Positions 33,529 through 43,618 are shown, counted from the stretch's first letter. The stretch: 64,000 nucleotides of DNA from Scytonema sp035967975 (GCA_035967975.1 JAWQFQ010000015.1:1-64000), one strand, 5' to 3'. Translations and numbers: made by a program. Notes: a model not told the origin generated them from the sequence alone.

Positions 33529-33938
33529 GAATCTATCTCCTTAATTCCAAAATCTTGCGTTCAACGACTTTACAATCTTCTTCTTGGCAGCAGATGCTTT
33601 GAATAAGAGTGGATTTGCTTTCGGATGTTTTGTACATCTCAAATACAAAATGACACGCTTTTTGTCATATTTATGCATTTAATAAAATTGTATCATCTCT
33701 TGAAGCGTTGTACTGTGAAGATTGTATAAAAACGCTAAACAGCCAGTGTATCTTGTCTTGAATTGCAGTTAGATAAAATCGAATACTCCAGGACAAATTT
33801 GTTGAGAATTTAATCCTGTGTATCTTGAAATTCAGTAGCTTAAATGTCAAAAAAATCTTCAAAAACAACACTTTTGACTAATGTATCTGCCTCGACATTA
33901 GTCAGAGTCATACGACTGAAAATGATTCTTATATCTTG
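33529..33938. other. Intergenic region, no gene seen
   Basis: About 410 bp of AT-rich sequence upstream of the RTX gene. One 66-codon frame can be read but has no family resemblance. Probably carries the RTX promoter. Confidence 0.5.
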
Positions 33939-34130
33939 CTAATTAACACGAGAACTAGAACTAGATTTTGAAGAAGAGATGGAGTTATTCGTAGATGAGA
34001 CTTCGACTGAAACACTTTGACTCATCTCACTTTCACCATCGCTAGATACTGCAACTACGCTTTTTGTCTCTGCAATTATCTTGCCATTAGGTGAAACGAC
34101 CCGTTTAACTATAACTTTATACTGGTTCAT
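33939..34130 (-). CDS. Ser-rich micro-protein downstream of the GT41 gene
   Basis: The 63-aa protein begins MNQYKVIVKRVVSPNGKIIA and ends in a tail rich in Ser (about 20 Ser overall, with SSSKSSSSS). Only two bases separate the stop of the GT41-like gene from its ATG (TAATTATG), and AGAGG lies within the upstream gene's end, so translation is coupled. No domain is recognised. The Ser-rich tail next to an O-GlcNAc-transferase-like enzyme suggests that it may be the enzyme's acceptor, which is inference. There is no signal peptide. Confidence 0.7.
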   Translation of the reverse strand: MNQYKVIVKRVVSPNGKIIAETKSVVAVSSDGESEMSQSVSVEVSSTNNSISSSKSSSSSRVN

Positions 34131-34132
34131 AA

Positions 34133-36934
34133 TTATGAAACCTCTAGTTTTTGCTGGGTTTGGTAAATTTGTTCTAAACGTATATGAGCTTCCCTAGATT
34201 GGGGATTGTACTCCAAAACTCTTTGATAGCAAGCGATCGCCTCTTCCAATTCGCCTTGTTCTTGTAGCACTACCCCTAAGTTAAAATGAGCATCTACTAA
34301 GTCCGATTGGATGGCGATCGCTTGTCGATAATAAATCACAGCAGTTTTCCAATCACCTGCTTGTTTCCGGGCAATGCCCAGTTTGTAATTCAATTGTGCA
34401 TAGTAGGCTTGTTTTTCTGCCGAAAGCTTCCCCTGAGTGTGAAGGGTGTTACCCAAATTCACATCTGCTTCCACACAGTTAGGTTGAAGTTCCAAGGCTT
34501 TTTGATAGCAGGTCTCAGCTTCAGCTAACTTGCCTTGTTGTTGCAGGGTGTAGCCCAGATTATTATAAATTGTCCCTGCATCTGGTCGCAGTGTAATGGC
34601 TTGTTGGTAAGCTTTTTCCGCTTCTGGTAATTGTCCTTGAGCTTGGTACAGATTGCCCAAACTGAACCAACCCTTAACAGAATCTGGCTGCACCTGCACA
34701 GATGCACTCAAGAACTGTTCTGCTTCTTGAAGCTGTCCCATCTGCTGCGCCAATATACCCAGACCGTATAAAGCCTCTGGATGATTGGGTTGTTGTACCA
34801 GAACTTGGTGATAACTCTGCTGAGCGTCAACTAAGCGATTAGTTCGATGATGGTGCATTGCTAGGCGCAAAACTTCAGCGACCTGTGTGGTATTTCTCCT
34901 TGTCTTATTCAGCGCTTTGAAGAAAAAATCTTCAAGGGCTTTAACTGGTTTTAAGTCGTTGTATAGCTTATGCTTATTTTCAGCAATTAGGTCAGAGATA
35001 TATTGGCGGTATTGAGCATCTTTGCCCAGACGGACTGCAATTTTTACATAATCTTCTTTGGTTGCAGCAATGGTTTCCTCTATACCCATCATTTTGAGGA
35101 TAGCCATGCTGTGTCTCCCCCGCATTAACTCTCCTGATAAAGTCAAAACCGGAGTATTATGGGCGACAGATTCTAAGCTAGAGTTACACCCAGACCAACC
35201 GATACTATCCAGGAAAACGTCTGCGATCGCTGCCGTTCCAGCAAAAGTCTTAGAATTCATAAAAGGCAAAAATATGCAATGGTCTTGATAATTGAGACCA
35301 AATTCCTCAAAAACACGGCTTAACCGCTGGCAAAAGACTTCTGTAATCCGTTCGCTGGTATGTTTAATAAATACAAACTTAGAATTCCTTAAATCCCTAG
35401 CAATTCTGGCAAAGATATCGTCGTATTGAGGTAAATATTTGAACAATGATTGACAGCACCAGAACATGATTTCATCATTGTCGATGCCGATATCTTGTTT
35501 GGACCTGGGTTGAGGTTGAATTGCTAAAGGCGTATAATAAATGGAGAGATTCGGTAATTTAACTAATTTTTCAGTGTAATGCTCTTGGGCATTTTCGGAT
35601 TCCATCAATTCACTACTTAAGTAGTAGTCAATTGTTGCTAATCCACTAGTCTCAGGATGTCCCCATGAGGTCATTTGGATAGCAGCTAATCTTAAGCAGC
35701 CCAATTTCACAGACATAGGGTCCATCCCAAATTCTGGAAAGATTAAGATGTGTAACCTATCTTGACGAATCAACTCACACCACTGTTCTAGTAGAAGTGG
35801 ACCTTGAGTAAATTTGTCAAATGCTTTTGCTGCTACTACAGTCTCTCGATCCCGTTTTGAACCAGTATGATATCCAAATAATTCAAATTCGCTTCTATCT
35901 AAGTTTTCTACCCAACCCTTAATAGGGATTTTCCAATTAGAATGATTAATCAGAAATCCAGAAACAAAACCCACTCGAATTTTCTCGTCTGGTTCTATAA
36001 TTGGGGTATGAATTGGTTGGCTCCACTGGGGATAACAGCTTGCTGAAATCTGGCAAATCATTTGCCCGTAAATTTGCTGCAAATCCCGGTCATTTAAACC
36101 TTGGTAGGTTAGATAGAAAGGTTGCAATGAACCAACAGCATCAGCAGCCTTTGCACGCTCTTCTTGAGAAATATCTCGATAATGACTTGCTAAACTTTGC
36201 AGATATTTGTAATAATTGTCTCGTCTGTCAGTAATTTCTTCAGTACTTGAATAAATGATGGGAAGCTGACTCATCAAAAGAGCAAACTTGGCATGAGTAA
36301 ATTCGGGCTGTATCGTTAAGGTTCGCTCATAGGATGCAACCGCTGCTTCTAGTTTACCCATTGCTTGAAAAGCATTTCCCAAATTGTAGTGAACCATAGC
36401 AATATCTGGTTTGAGCCTTATAGATTCTTGATAAGACTCTACAGCTGCTTCTAATTTATCCATTGCTTTGAAGGCATTTCCCAAATTGCTATGTATTAAG
36501 GCTAATCCGGGTTCAAGCTTTAAAGCTTGTTGGTATGCTGTGACTGCTTCTTTTAATTGACCCTTTTGTTTATAGATATTTCCCAGGTTGTTGTACGCGT
36601 AAGCAAAATCAGGTTTAATGCTGATGGCTTGACAATAAGAACGCAGGGCTGCATCTATCTGCCCCATCTGTTGGAGTGCATCTCCTAAGTTATTGTGAAC
36701 ATCTGCTAAATCTGGTTGCAACACAACAGCCTGTTGATAGTAAACCACTGCCGTCTTTAAATCACCAGCATTTTTGCACTTATTGCCTATCTGGTTGCTT
36801 AAGGCAGCGTAATAGTCTCTTTGCTCTGGGGAGAGCTTGTCTTGGTCATGGAGAGCATTGCTTAATGCCTGGCGATCATACTCCACTTTCTTCTCCTTTT
36901 CCTCTCTGAACTCAAGTGCTTTTCCCTCCTGCAA
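34133..36934 (-). CDS. TPR / SPINDLY-like (GT41) glycosyltransferase
   Basis: The 933-aa protein has N-terminal TPRs (about 45-215), then a GT41/SPINDLY-type transferase (about 315-680). Recognisable points are EKIRVGFVSGFLINHSNWK, IFPEFGMDP, QMTSWGHPETSG, FWCCQSLFKYLPQYD and DVFLDSIGWSGCNSSLES (nucleotide-sugar site). A second TPR block follows (690-930). The enzyme would add a single sugar (GlcNAc or fucose class) to Ser/Thr of target proteins. The C-terminal TPR block is paralogous to the N-terminal half of the GT2 genes nearby but lacks the GT2 domain, which suggests fusion or truncation. Confidence 0.88.
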   Translation of the reverse strand: MQEGKALEFREEKEKKVEYDRQALSNALHDQDKLSPEQRDYYAALSNQIGNKCKNAGDLKTAVVYYQQAVVLQPDLADVHNNLGDALQQMGQIDAALRSYCQAISIKPDFAYAYNNLGNIYKQKGQLKEAVTAYQQALKLEPGLALIHSNLGNAFKAMDKLEAAVESYQESIRLKPDIAMVHYNLGNAFQAMGKLEAAVASYERTLTIQPEFTHAKFALLMSQLPIIYSSTEEITDRRDNYYKYLQSLASHYRDISQEERAKAADAVGSLQPFYLTYQGLNDRDLQQIYGQMICQISASCYPQWSQPIHTPIIEPDEKIRVGFVSGFLINHSNWKIPIKGWVENLDRSEFELFGYHTGSKRDRETVVAAKAFDKFTQGPLLLEQWCELIRQDRLHILIFPEFGMDPMSVKLGCLRLAAIQMTSWGHPETSGLATIDYYLSSELMESENAQEHYTEKLVKLPNLSIYYTPLAIQPQPRSKQDIGIDNDEIMFWCCQSLFKYLPQYDDIFARIARDLRNSKFVFIKHTSERITEVFCQRLSRVFEEFGLNYQDHCIFLPFMNSKTFAGTAAIADVFLDSIGWSGCNSSLESVAHNTPVLTLSGELMRGRHSMAILKMMGIEETIAATKEDYVKIAVRLGKDAQYRQYISDLIAENKHKLYNDLKPVKALEDFFFKALNKTRRNTTQVAEVLRLAMHHHRTNRLVDAQQSYHQVLVQQPNHPEALYGLGILAQQMGQLQEAEQFLSASVQVQPDSVKGWFSLGNLYQAQGQLPEAEKAYQQAITLRPDAGTIYNNLGYTLQQQGKLAEAETCYQKALELQPNCVEADVNLGNTLHTQGKLSAEKQAYYAQLNYKLGIARKQAGDWKTAVIYYRQAIAIQSDLVDAHFNLGVVLQEQGELEEAIACYQRVLEYNPQSREAHIRLEQIYQTQQKLEVS

Positions 36935-37191
36935 ATGTTTTGATAGTAGTGAGTAGATACTAAATAACTAGCCGAAGACTCAACTACCTGGGGAGTCCCC
37001 GACTAATCGTATAAATTTCTTTTCCGTATATGGAAGAAGAGGAGAAGGAAAGTCGTGGAGGTAGGGAAGCAACTTCCCTATTTCCTTTCTTCTCTCATCT
37101 CCTCCATCTCAACCTAATGACTCTGCATTAAGTTTAGAAACTCACTCTACTCACAGCACTCCACATTTGCTGGGAATCAAGAGTTTCATTC

Positions 37192-37479
37192 TTAGTTGGT
37201 TCCAGAAACAGCGAAAGCGTTAGAGCTAGATTGGTTATCGCTGGTGAAGGTGAAAGCGCCACTCTGAGCTATGGTGTTGTTACCGAATGCATCAGCACTA
37301 GATTCAGATGTAGCCAAGTTGCCGGTAATGCTAACGTTAGAAGTAACGTTCTTATCGATATTAAGGGTTTCATCAAAATCAATGTTGATGTCAACATTCT
37401 TATAAGCAACGAAGTAAGAACCACCTACAACACTGTTAGCTTCAACTGCTTCTAAGTAAGAAAGATCAGAAATAATCAT
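37192..37479 (-). CDS. Double-glycine leader secreted peptide, Ser/Asn-rich
   Basis: The 95-aa protein has the leader MIISDLSYLEAVEANSVVGG (cleavage after GG at residue 20) and a mature part rich in Ser, Thr, Asn and Asp (NLATSESSADAFGNNT and similar). The leader is nearly identical in design to that of the gene at 15272. AGGAG lies 8-9 bases before the ATG. It sits between the C39 exporter cluster and the GT41 gene, so it may be both exported by that ABC transporter and glycosylated. Bacteriocin activity is not evident. Confidence 0.78.
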   Translation of the reverse strand: MIISDLSYLEAVEANSVVGGSYFVAYKNVDINIDFDETLNIDKNVTSNVSITGNLATSESSADAFGNNTIAQSGAFTFTSDNQSSSNAFAVSGTN

Positions 37480-37969
37480 TTGGTTTTCTCCTGGGAATTA
37501 ACTGTTTTTGGGAATTTTTTGTGAGCGCCTTTTGTTTTTGCTCACATTCATAATATAGCTTTCCTATTTTATAAAGTCAACCTTTTTTTTGAAAAAAATC
37601 ATAGATATTTTTAGTTGTTTTCTTTAAAAAAAAATCTCTTTACTTATGGATAGAAAATTATAAAAAACGCCAAATTTGACAGGAAGTTTTGTTTTCTTAC
37701 TGTCAAGACAACATTGTATTTCAATTAAGGTTTTATTTTTTATAAGACCATAGAATTCTGAAGTAAAATGTTTTTCAAAACAAAATTTAGTTGCAAGTGA
37801 AAACTAAATATTCTTACAATCAAACATTGACACAATTGTTCTTCCGTCTAGTTAGCTATTTTAGGTATTCCATACCTGTACTAAGTAGGTTAGTCTCGAT
37901 AAAGTTAACTAGCTTAAACTGTAACTGATCGCTAATCTTCGATAAGTGTCTTTATTTTTACCCACCTAC
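37480..37969. other. Intergenic region, no gene seen
   Basis: About 490 bp, strongly AT-rich with A/T runs. It is the likely promoter region of the double-glycine peptide gene. No RNA, repeat or ORF is supported. Confidence 0.5.
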
Positions 37970-38749
37970 TTAAGCCTGATTTAACAAGTCTTTCTGAGGT
38001 TTTATGGAATTTTCCTCGAACTGAGTGACTATTTCTAAATACTCGATTTCTTGTTTCAACCAATTAGCAAACAATTCCGAAATTATTTTTTCGCGTAACT
38101 GCTCATCTAATTCAGGTTTAATAATTTCTTCTACCCAAATTAAATACGCACCTTTTGGTGTTGGAATTGGTTTAAGAATCTGAGGTGGTGTTGCGGCAAA
38201 TACAGCCGCTGCAATCTCCGGACGAAATTCTTTACGATCGCGAAGCCCTTGATATCCACCTGTACGACGAAGTTCTGGGTCTTGTATATACAGACGAGCA
38301 ATTTCAGAGAAATTAATTTCGCCTTCTTCATGGGCGTAAAACATTTCTAAAGCCAAGTCTTTATCCTCGAAAATCACTTCATAGGTAACACTAGCTTCAT
38401 AATCTAGCTGGTGTTCGTAGAAGAACTTTTCGACGTGAGATGTAAATAAATGATTCGCTAATTTCTTGACAAGAACATTGTTATAAGCTAGTTTCTCAAA
38501 ATCAGTCACGGACAGATGATGTTTTTCCAGCCAAGCCCAGGTATCTTTCGCTTTGATGAGTTTTTTCTCAAGGCGGATTTTGTCTCCTTCTTGCTGTAGT
38601 TCTTCTGGCTCAACTTCAAGTCCAGCTTTTTGAACTGCCTTAGCAATAATATGTTTGGATACGATCGCCTCGATAACATCAGGAATCTGACAAGACAGTT
38701 TGAGACTATGAATAATGTCTGAAGTCGTAATGATCAGTTGTTCTGACAT
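37970..38749 (-). CDS. Parvulin-type peptidyl-prolyl isomerase (SurA/PrsA-like)
   Basis: The 259-aa protein has a helical N-terminal chaperone part (1-120) and a parvulin-like domain (about 125-215) with YEVIFEDKDLALEMFYA, FSEIARLYIQDPELRRTGGY and PIPTPKGAYLIWVEE. There is no signal peptide, unlike periplasmic PrsA. Such proteins often accompany HetC-type exporters and HlyD adaptors in cyanobacteria and may keep substrates export-competent. It lies 50 bp downstream of the hlyD-like gene on the same strand. Confidence 0.83.
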   Translation of the reverse strand: MSEQLIITTSDIIHSLKLSCQIPDVIEAIVSKHIIAKAVQKAGLEVEPEELQQEGDKIRLEKKLIKAKDTWAWLEKHHLSVTDFEKLAYNNVLVKKLANHLFTSHVEKFFYEHQLDYEASVTYEVIFEDKDLALEMFYAHEEGEINFSEIARLYIQDPELRRTGGYQGLRDRKEFRPEIAAAVFAATPPQILKPIPTPKGAYLIWVEEIIKPELDEQLREKIISELFANWLKQEIEYLEIVTQFEENSIKPQKDLLNQA

Positions 38750-38799
38750 GATGCCATCCCTCGGAAAATTTGGTTGGTTGTAAAAATAATCATCAATAA

Positions 38800-40362
38800 C
38801 TAAAGCTCTAGACCGTTTGTTTGCAATTTCTTAAATGGATCTAAGATTAAGTCAATAACGCGCCGCTGACGAATAATCACTTCTGCTGTTGCTGTCTGTC
38901 CGGGGGCTAAAGGTATGCGTTTAGCACCATTCTGGATATAGTCTCGGTCTAAGGCAATTTCTAACTCAAAGTTTTCTATATTACCTTGTGGTGTCTCACT
39001 CAATTTTGAATCTGGAGAAATCCAAGTGACTTTCCCTGAGACAATGCCATATTCCTGGAAAGGATAAGCATCAAACTTTACTTTCACTGGCATTCCTTTT
39101 TTCAAAAAACCACTGTCCTGGATAGGCATACTTGCTTTAAGAACCACGCCAGCATTCTTGGGCGCAATTTGAGCGACTCTCTGACCTGGTTGAACAACTG
39201 CTCCTGGCTTGGTGATAGGCAAATCGAAAATCACACCATTGATAGGCGATCGCACCACTCGTTGACCCAATTGAATTTTTAAAGATGCAATCTGAGTCTT
39301 AGTCTGGGCAATTTCTGATTCGAGAGTGTTGTGTTGCGTTTCTAGTTCTTTGAGTTGTTCCTCAGCTTTAAGTTCGGCTAGTTTCCCTGTATGAATCAGA
39401 CTTTGATAACTGCGTTGTTCTTCCTGCAAGCGTAATTCAGCTTGTTGGATCTCAGACTGAGCCTGATAAAGAGTCTTCTGATAATTGCTTTGTTGTTCTT
39501 TAAGGCTCTGCTGTGCTTGCGAAACCTCAGTTTTAGCCTGTATGAGACGTTCATAATTTTCTTTTGCCGCTTGTTCCACTTCCTTGAAGCGGTCTTGTGA
39601 CATCACTCCCTCATCAAAGGCTCTTTTATAGCGCGGAACTTTTTCTTGAGCAGCTTGGAGACGAACTTCAGCTAGCTTATAAGCCGCCTTACTGGAATCT
39701 AGGGCTTGCTCGATTCGGTTAACTTTTGCTTGTGCTTCTTCTTGCTGAACTTGATAAGCAGTTTTCAGGGCATTGAGGTTTTGTCGAGCCTGCTCAACTT
39801 GAGACTGTTTGACTAACTCTTGAGCTTGGTTTTGTTGTTGCTGAGTGCCGAGAGAGACCTTCAATTGATTCTGGAGTAATTTTATGTTTGCCTTTTGATT
39901 CTGCAACCCAAGCAATTTTTCCTGAATCTGCTCAAGTTCAGTTTTTAATACATCTGACTCCAACTCCAATAGAACTTGTCCGACTGTGACGTTTTCGCCT
40001 TCTTTGACCCTGACGAGATTTACGGTTCCAAGTGCTGGACTGTCCAATTTTTGAGTTGCGCCTTTTGGTTCGATCCGTCCTCTAGCACTCCCTGTTTCAT
40101 CAATTTTTGAAACCATTGACCAAGGCAAGACAGTTAGACTCAATCCCAGCATCACATACAACACTGAACGTGTCCAAGGACGTGGTAAAGCATCTAGCAA
40201 TTCTTCAGTGCCATAATGCCAGTCATCTATCTTATTTGTTGGGTCTGATGAAGGAGCTAACTCAGGGACTTCTGCATATTTCTGCGGCTGAGTGTAATTT
40301 TCATACTGCTCAGCTTCTTGCTGAGGAACTACAGAAGATGAATTGTGAGATGGAATAGGCAT
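38800..40362 (-). CDS. HlyD-family membrane fusion protein
   Basis: The 520-aa adaptor has one N-terminal membrane segment at about residues 64-82 (SVLYVMLGLSLTVLPWSMV), the lipoyl half-motif (DETGSARGRIEPKGATQKLD then NLVRVKEGENVTVGQVLLEL), a long coiled coil (130-365), the second lipoyl half (VRSPINGVIFDLPITKPGAVV) and a beta-barrel end. It bridges the ABC exporter at 40466 to an outer-membrane channel. The gap to the exporter gene is about 100 bp and contains heptamer-like repeats (40418-40461). Confidence 0.92.
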   Translation of the reverse strand: MPIPSHNSSSVVPQQEAEQYENYTQPQKYAEVPELAPSSDPTNKIDDWHYGTEELLDALPRPWTRSVLYVMLGLSLTVLPWSMVSKIDETGSARGRIEPKGATQKLDSPALGTVNLVRVKEGENVTVGQVLLELESDVLKTELEQIQEKLLGLQNQKANIKLLQNQLKVSLGTQQQQNQAQELVKQSQVEQARQNLNALKTAYQVQQEEAQAKVNRIEQALDSSKAAYKLAEVRLQAAQEKVPRYKRAFDEGVMSQDRFKEVEQAAKENYERLIQAKTEVSQAQQSLKEQQSNYQKTLYQAQSEIQQAELRLQEEQRSYQSLIHTGKLAELKAEEQLKELETQHNTLESEIAQTKTQIASLKIQLGQRVVRSPINGVIFDLPITKPGAVVQPGQRVAQIAPKNAGVVLKASMPIQDSGFLKKGMPVKVKFDAYPFQEYGIVSGKVTWISPDSKLSETPQGNIENFELEIALDRDYIQNGAKRIPLAPGQTATAEVIIRQRRVIDLILDPFKKLQTNGLEL

Positions 40363-40417
40363 AGTTTTATCTCCAAATCGGGAGATGTAGGAGTGAGGTA
40401 AGCCGAGACGTAGTTAA

Positions 40418-40461
40418 TTAAACAACTAACCACTAACCACTAACAACTAGCAACTAACAAC
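40418..40461. repeat. Heptamer repeat array (CTAACCA/CTAACAA)
   Basis: Units of 7 bp such as CTAACCA, CTAACAA and CTAGCAA repeat about six times in the spacer between the ABC exporter and hlyD genes. It is the same STRR class as at 58346. Confidence 0.8.
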
Positions 40462-40465
40462 TAAC

Positions 40466-43400
40466 TCAACCCGCTTGTGACAGTTGTTGTTGATTGAGGT
40501 AGTAGTAATGACCTTTTTTAGCGATTAACTCATCGTGAGTACCACTTTCAACTAGAACGCCATGATCGAGTACCAGAATGAGGTCTGCATTGCGTACAGT
40601 AGAAAGACGATGAGCTATAACGAGGCTGGTGCGCCCTTTAAGTATTGTTTTCAAGTTGTTCTGAATAATTCGTTCCGATTCCGCATCTAGGTTACTGGTT
40701 GCTTCATCGAAAATTAATAATCGGGGATTGCCAAGCAAAGCACGAGCAATGGCTATACGTTGACGTTGTCCTCCAGATAACATACCGCCACCTTCCCCGA
40801 TTTCGGTTTCATAACCCATCGCTAATCGTTGAATAAATTCATCTGCACCAGCCAGACGCGCCGCTTCCACAACTTCTTCTAAAGAGGCATCTGGGTGAGC
40901 AATACTAATATTTTCTCGAACGGTACCGCCAAACAAGAACGTACCTTGGTCTACAACACCGATTTGCGACCGGAGCGAGTGTAAAGAAATTTCGTTAACA
41001 TCATGACCGTCAATGAAAACTTTACCATCTGTCGGGGGGTATAGACCCAAAATCAACTTTGATAGGGTTGTTTTCCCAGAACCGCTACGTCCCACCACTG
41101 CTACCATTTGCTCGGGTTGAATCTCAAAACTCAGATTTTCCAGGACGTTAATATCGCTTTCTGGGTGATAGCGGAAAGTGACGTTATCAAAGCGAATGTG
41201 ACCGCGCAGTTTCATCAGGGGCTTGCGCGGTGAGGCGAGCAAGTCTTCCTCTGGTTCGGCTTGTAACACATCATTAATCCGTTCCACAGAAATGAAGATT
41301 TCTTGCAATTGATTCCACACTAGAGCGAGTCGTTTGAAGGGACTGATGACGTAACCCTTTAACATATTGAAGGCAACTAACTGTCCTATAGTCAGTTGAT
41401 TGTTAATCACTAACCACGCTCCGTACCATAGCAATAAAGCACTGGTTAATGTATCAATACCGCCGCCAATCACTTGCAAGCGAATGCCAATCACCTGCGC
41501 TGTAAAACCTTTTTTGACCACATTATTCAAAAGTTCTTCCCAACGCCAGCGCACTGACTGCTCAATCGCCATTGAGCGGATGGAGCGAATTCCTGTCAGC
41601 GATTGAATCAGATAACTGCTTTGTTCAGCTCCTGCTGTAAATATTTCTCTGGACATCCGCCGCAATATACCCGTACTTGCAAACGCTAGGACGAAAAATG
41701 GCGGCACAACTAATAGCACTAGCAATGTCAGGCTCCAGCTATACCAGAGCATCACTCCTAGATAAATAAATAATGTCAGCAAATCTAAAATGATTGATAG
41801 TGTCTCGCCAGTCAAAAAACGCTGTATTTTCTGGTTCTCTTGAATGCGAGAGGTGATATCTCCAACGTAACGCGACTCAAAGAACCCTAAAGGCAAGCGG
41901 AAGGTGTGTTTGAGAAAACCTACCAGCAGTGCAATGCTAATACGATTAGCCGTGTGAGACAACAAGTATTGCCGTACGGCGTTAATCACAATGCTGAATA
42001 AACTAAAAATGACTATCCCCAGACTGACGGCATTTAACGTAACAACACTACCTTGTACTATTACTCTGTCAAAGAGTAGCTGCGAAAATATCGGCGTTAT
42101 CAGTCCAAATAGTTGCAGCAATACAGAAGCAATAAATACCTCAAGCAGAACCTTCCAATGGGGTTTAACCAACTCAAAAAACTGCCACAAAGAGTGAGTT
42201 GCTTCTTCAGCGTTTTTCAGTTCTGCAGTTGGTTGTAATAACAATGCATAACCGGTCCACCCGGCTTGAAACTCTGCATGGGTGAAGACACGTTGACCAA
42301 TGGCAGGATCTCCGACAATCACCCTTTTTTTGGTGATTTCGTAGACGACGATGTAGTGCTTGCCTTCCCAGTGAGCAACAGCGGGTAGGGGTTGTTCTAC
42401 AAATTTATCAAAACTGGCTTTTACCGGACGGGTTGCAAAGCCGATACTCTCTGCTGCAGCTGCTAAAGCACGTAAAGATGCTCCGTAACGGTGGACGTTA
42501 GCTAGCTCTCTGAGGCGATTGACGCTAAAGTTTTTGCCCCAATAGCGACCAATCATCACTAAACAAGCTGCACCACAGTCCGCCGCGCTGTGTTGGGCAT
42601 AGAATGGATACTTCTTGGTAAGGTGTCCCCACCATTGCCCTGTTTTTACCTTTGGGCTGGGAAAGTATGGACGTGATTTCTCCTGCTGTTGCCTTCGTTT
42701 TGGCTCTTCTCGCTGAGGAAAGGGAATGACTTTACCAGCTGTTGCTATTCGTTCTGATTTTGGCTTGTTGGGACGTGGTTTGCGCTCCTTGACAACAGCC
42801 TCTTGGTTTTCGGAGTTGGTCAATTCTGTCAGTTGCTGCCAGTGTTCCAAAGCACCAAGCCAATTTGATTGCCCAAGTACGTAAACAACTGTTGGTTGAG
42901 TTGCTTGCCAAGTATTACTTTTGAAATCTGAGTACACCATTCCTGGTGTTAACAAATCACCTTGAGAATGGCGCAGTTCTCCTGTTTGCAAAATAAATGC
43001 TCTACTATCTGTCGGTAGAGATATTGACTCTTGAGCCTTTATGTCGTAACGCTCAAACAACGATAAGGCTTCAAGCATTCCGGACACATCCGATGTGCTG
43101 CCTTTGAACTGGGGATTTTGGCGACACAACATCACCAAATCCCACAATTCTGCACGTTTAAAGAGGCGATCGCGAATTTTCGGCTCGTTATCTATCAGCT
43201 CTTGTAATATCTCCTGTTTCAGATAACAAAGCTTAAGATTTGTCGAGGCTTTGGCAGCATATGGGCTGAAATGTGCTTGTGGAAACAGCGTTGCTTCCCC
43301 AAAGCATGACCCTGTATAAAGAGTCGCGATCAGGTTTTCGGCACTATCTAACAGCCTAACCTTCCCCGATAGAACCAGGTAAATTCCTGGCTGAGACCAG

Positions 43401-43546
43401 TTTGTCTGCCAAAACTGCTTTGTTACAGGTGGCTCTACAATTTCTACCAAGCTATGGTAGCGAGCCAGTTCTCGTTCTGAAACTGTTTCGCCTAGAACTG
43501 TAGCAAGAGATTTACCCAGCAGTTGTTCGGAAAATACGGTTACCAT
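40466..43546 (-). CDS. HetC-type peptidase-containing ABC exporter
   Basis: From the ATG at 43546 (1026 aa), with GGGAG upstream; a TTG at 43612 adds 22 residues. The order is a cyclic-nucleotide-binding-like domain (about 20-150), a C39 peptidase with Cys in HSAADCGAACL, His in GKHYIVVYE and Asp in VGDPAIGQ, six membrane helices, and an ATPase with GRSGSGKTT, LSGGQRQR and LLIFDEA. It would cut Gly-Gly leaders and export the peptide through HlyD. HetC of Anabaena has this same domain layout. All catalytic residues appear intact. The likely substrates here are the peptides at 37192 and 15272. Confidence 0.9.
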   Translation of the reverse strand: MVTVFSEQLLGKSLATVLGETVSERELARYHSLVEIVEPPVTKQFWQTNWSQPGIYLVLSGKVRLLDSAENLIATLYTGSCFGEATLFPQAHFSPYAAKASTNLKLCYLKQEILQELIDNEPKIRDRLFKRAELWDLVMLCRQNPQFKGSTSDVSGMLEALSLFERYDIKAQESISLPTDSRAFILQTGELRHSQGDLLTPGMVYSDFKSNTWQATQPTVVYVLGQSNWLGALEHWQQLTELTNSENQEAVVKERKPRPNKPKSERIATAGKVIPFPQREEPKRRQQQEKSRPYFPSPKVKTGQWWGHLTKKYPFYAQHSAADCGAACLVMIGRYWGKNFSVNRLRELANVHRYGASLRALAAAAESIGFATRPVKASFDKFVEQPLPAVAHWEGKHYIVVYEITKKRVIVGDPAIGQRVFTHAEFQAGWTGYALLLQPTAELKNAEEATHSLWQFFELVKPHWKVLLEVFIASVLLQLFGLITPIFSQLLFDRVIVQGSVVTLNAVSLGIVIFSLFSIVINAVRQYLLSHTANRISIALLVGFLKHTFRLPLGFFESRYVGDITSRIQENQKIQRFLTGETLSIILDLLTLFIYLGVMLWYSWSLTLLVLLVVPPFFVLAFASTGILRRMSREIFTAGAEQSSYLIQSLTGIRSIRSMAIEQSVRWRWEELLNNVVKKGFTAQVIGIRLQVIGGGIDTLTSALLLWYGAWLVINNQLTIGQLVAFNMLKGYVISPFKRLALVWNQLQEIFISVERINDVLQAEPEEDLLASPRKPLMKLRGHIRFDNVTFRYHPESDINVLENLSFEIQPEQMVAVVGRSGSGKTTLSKLILGLYPPTDGKVFIDGHDVNEISLHSLRSQIGVVDQGTFLFGGTVRENISIAHPDASLEEVVEAARLAGADEFIQRLAMGYETEIGEGGGMLSGGQRQRIAIARALLGNPRLLIFDEATSNLDAESERIIQNNLKTILKGRTSLVIAHRLSTVRNADLILVLDHGVLVESGTHDELIAKKGHYYYLNQQQLSQAG

Positions 43547-43618
43547 TGTTTCTCCCTCATTAAAGGTACTTAGTTTTTGGTCTTGAAATTGGAACTTATC
43601 TGAAATGACCAATGAAAA

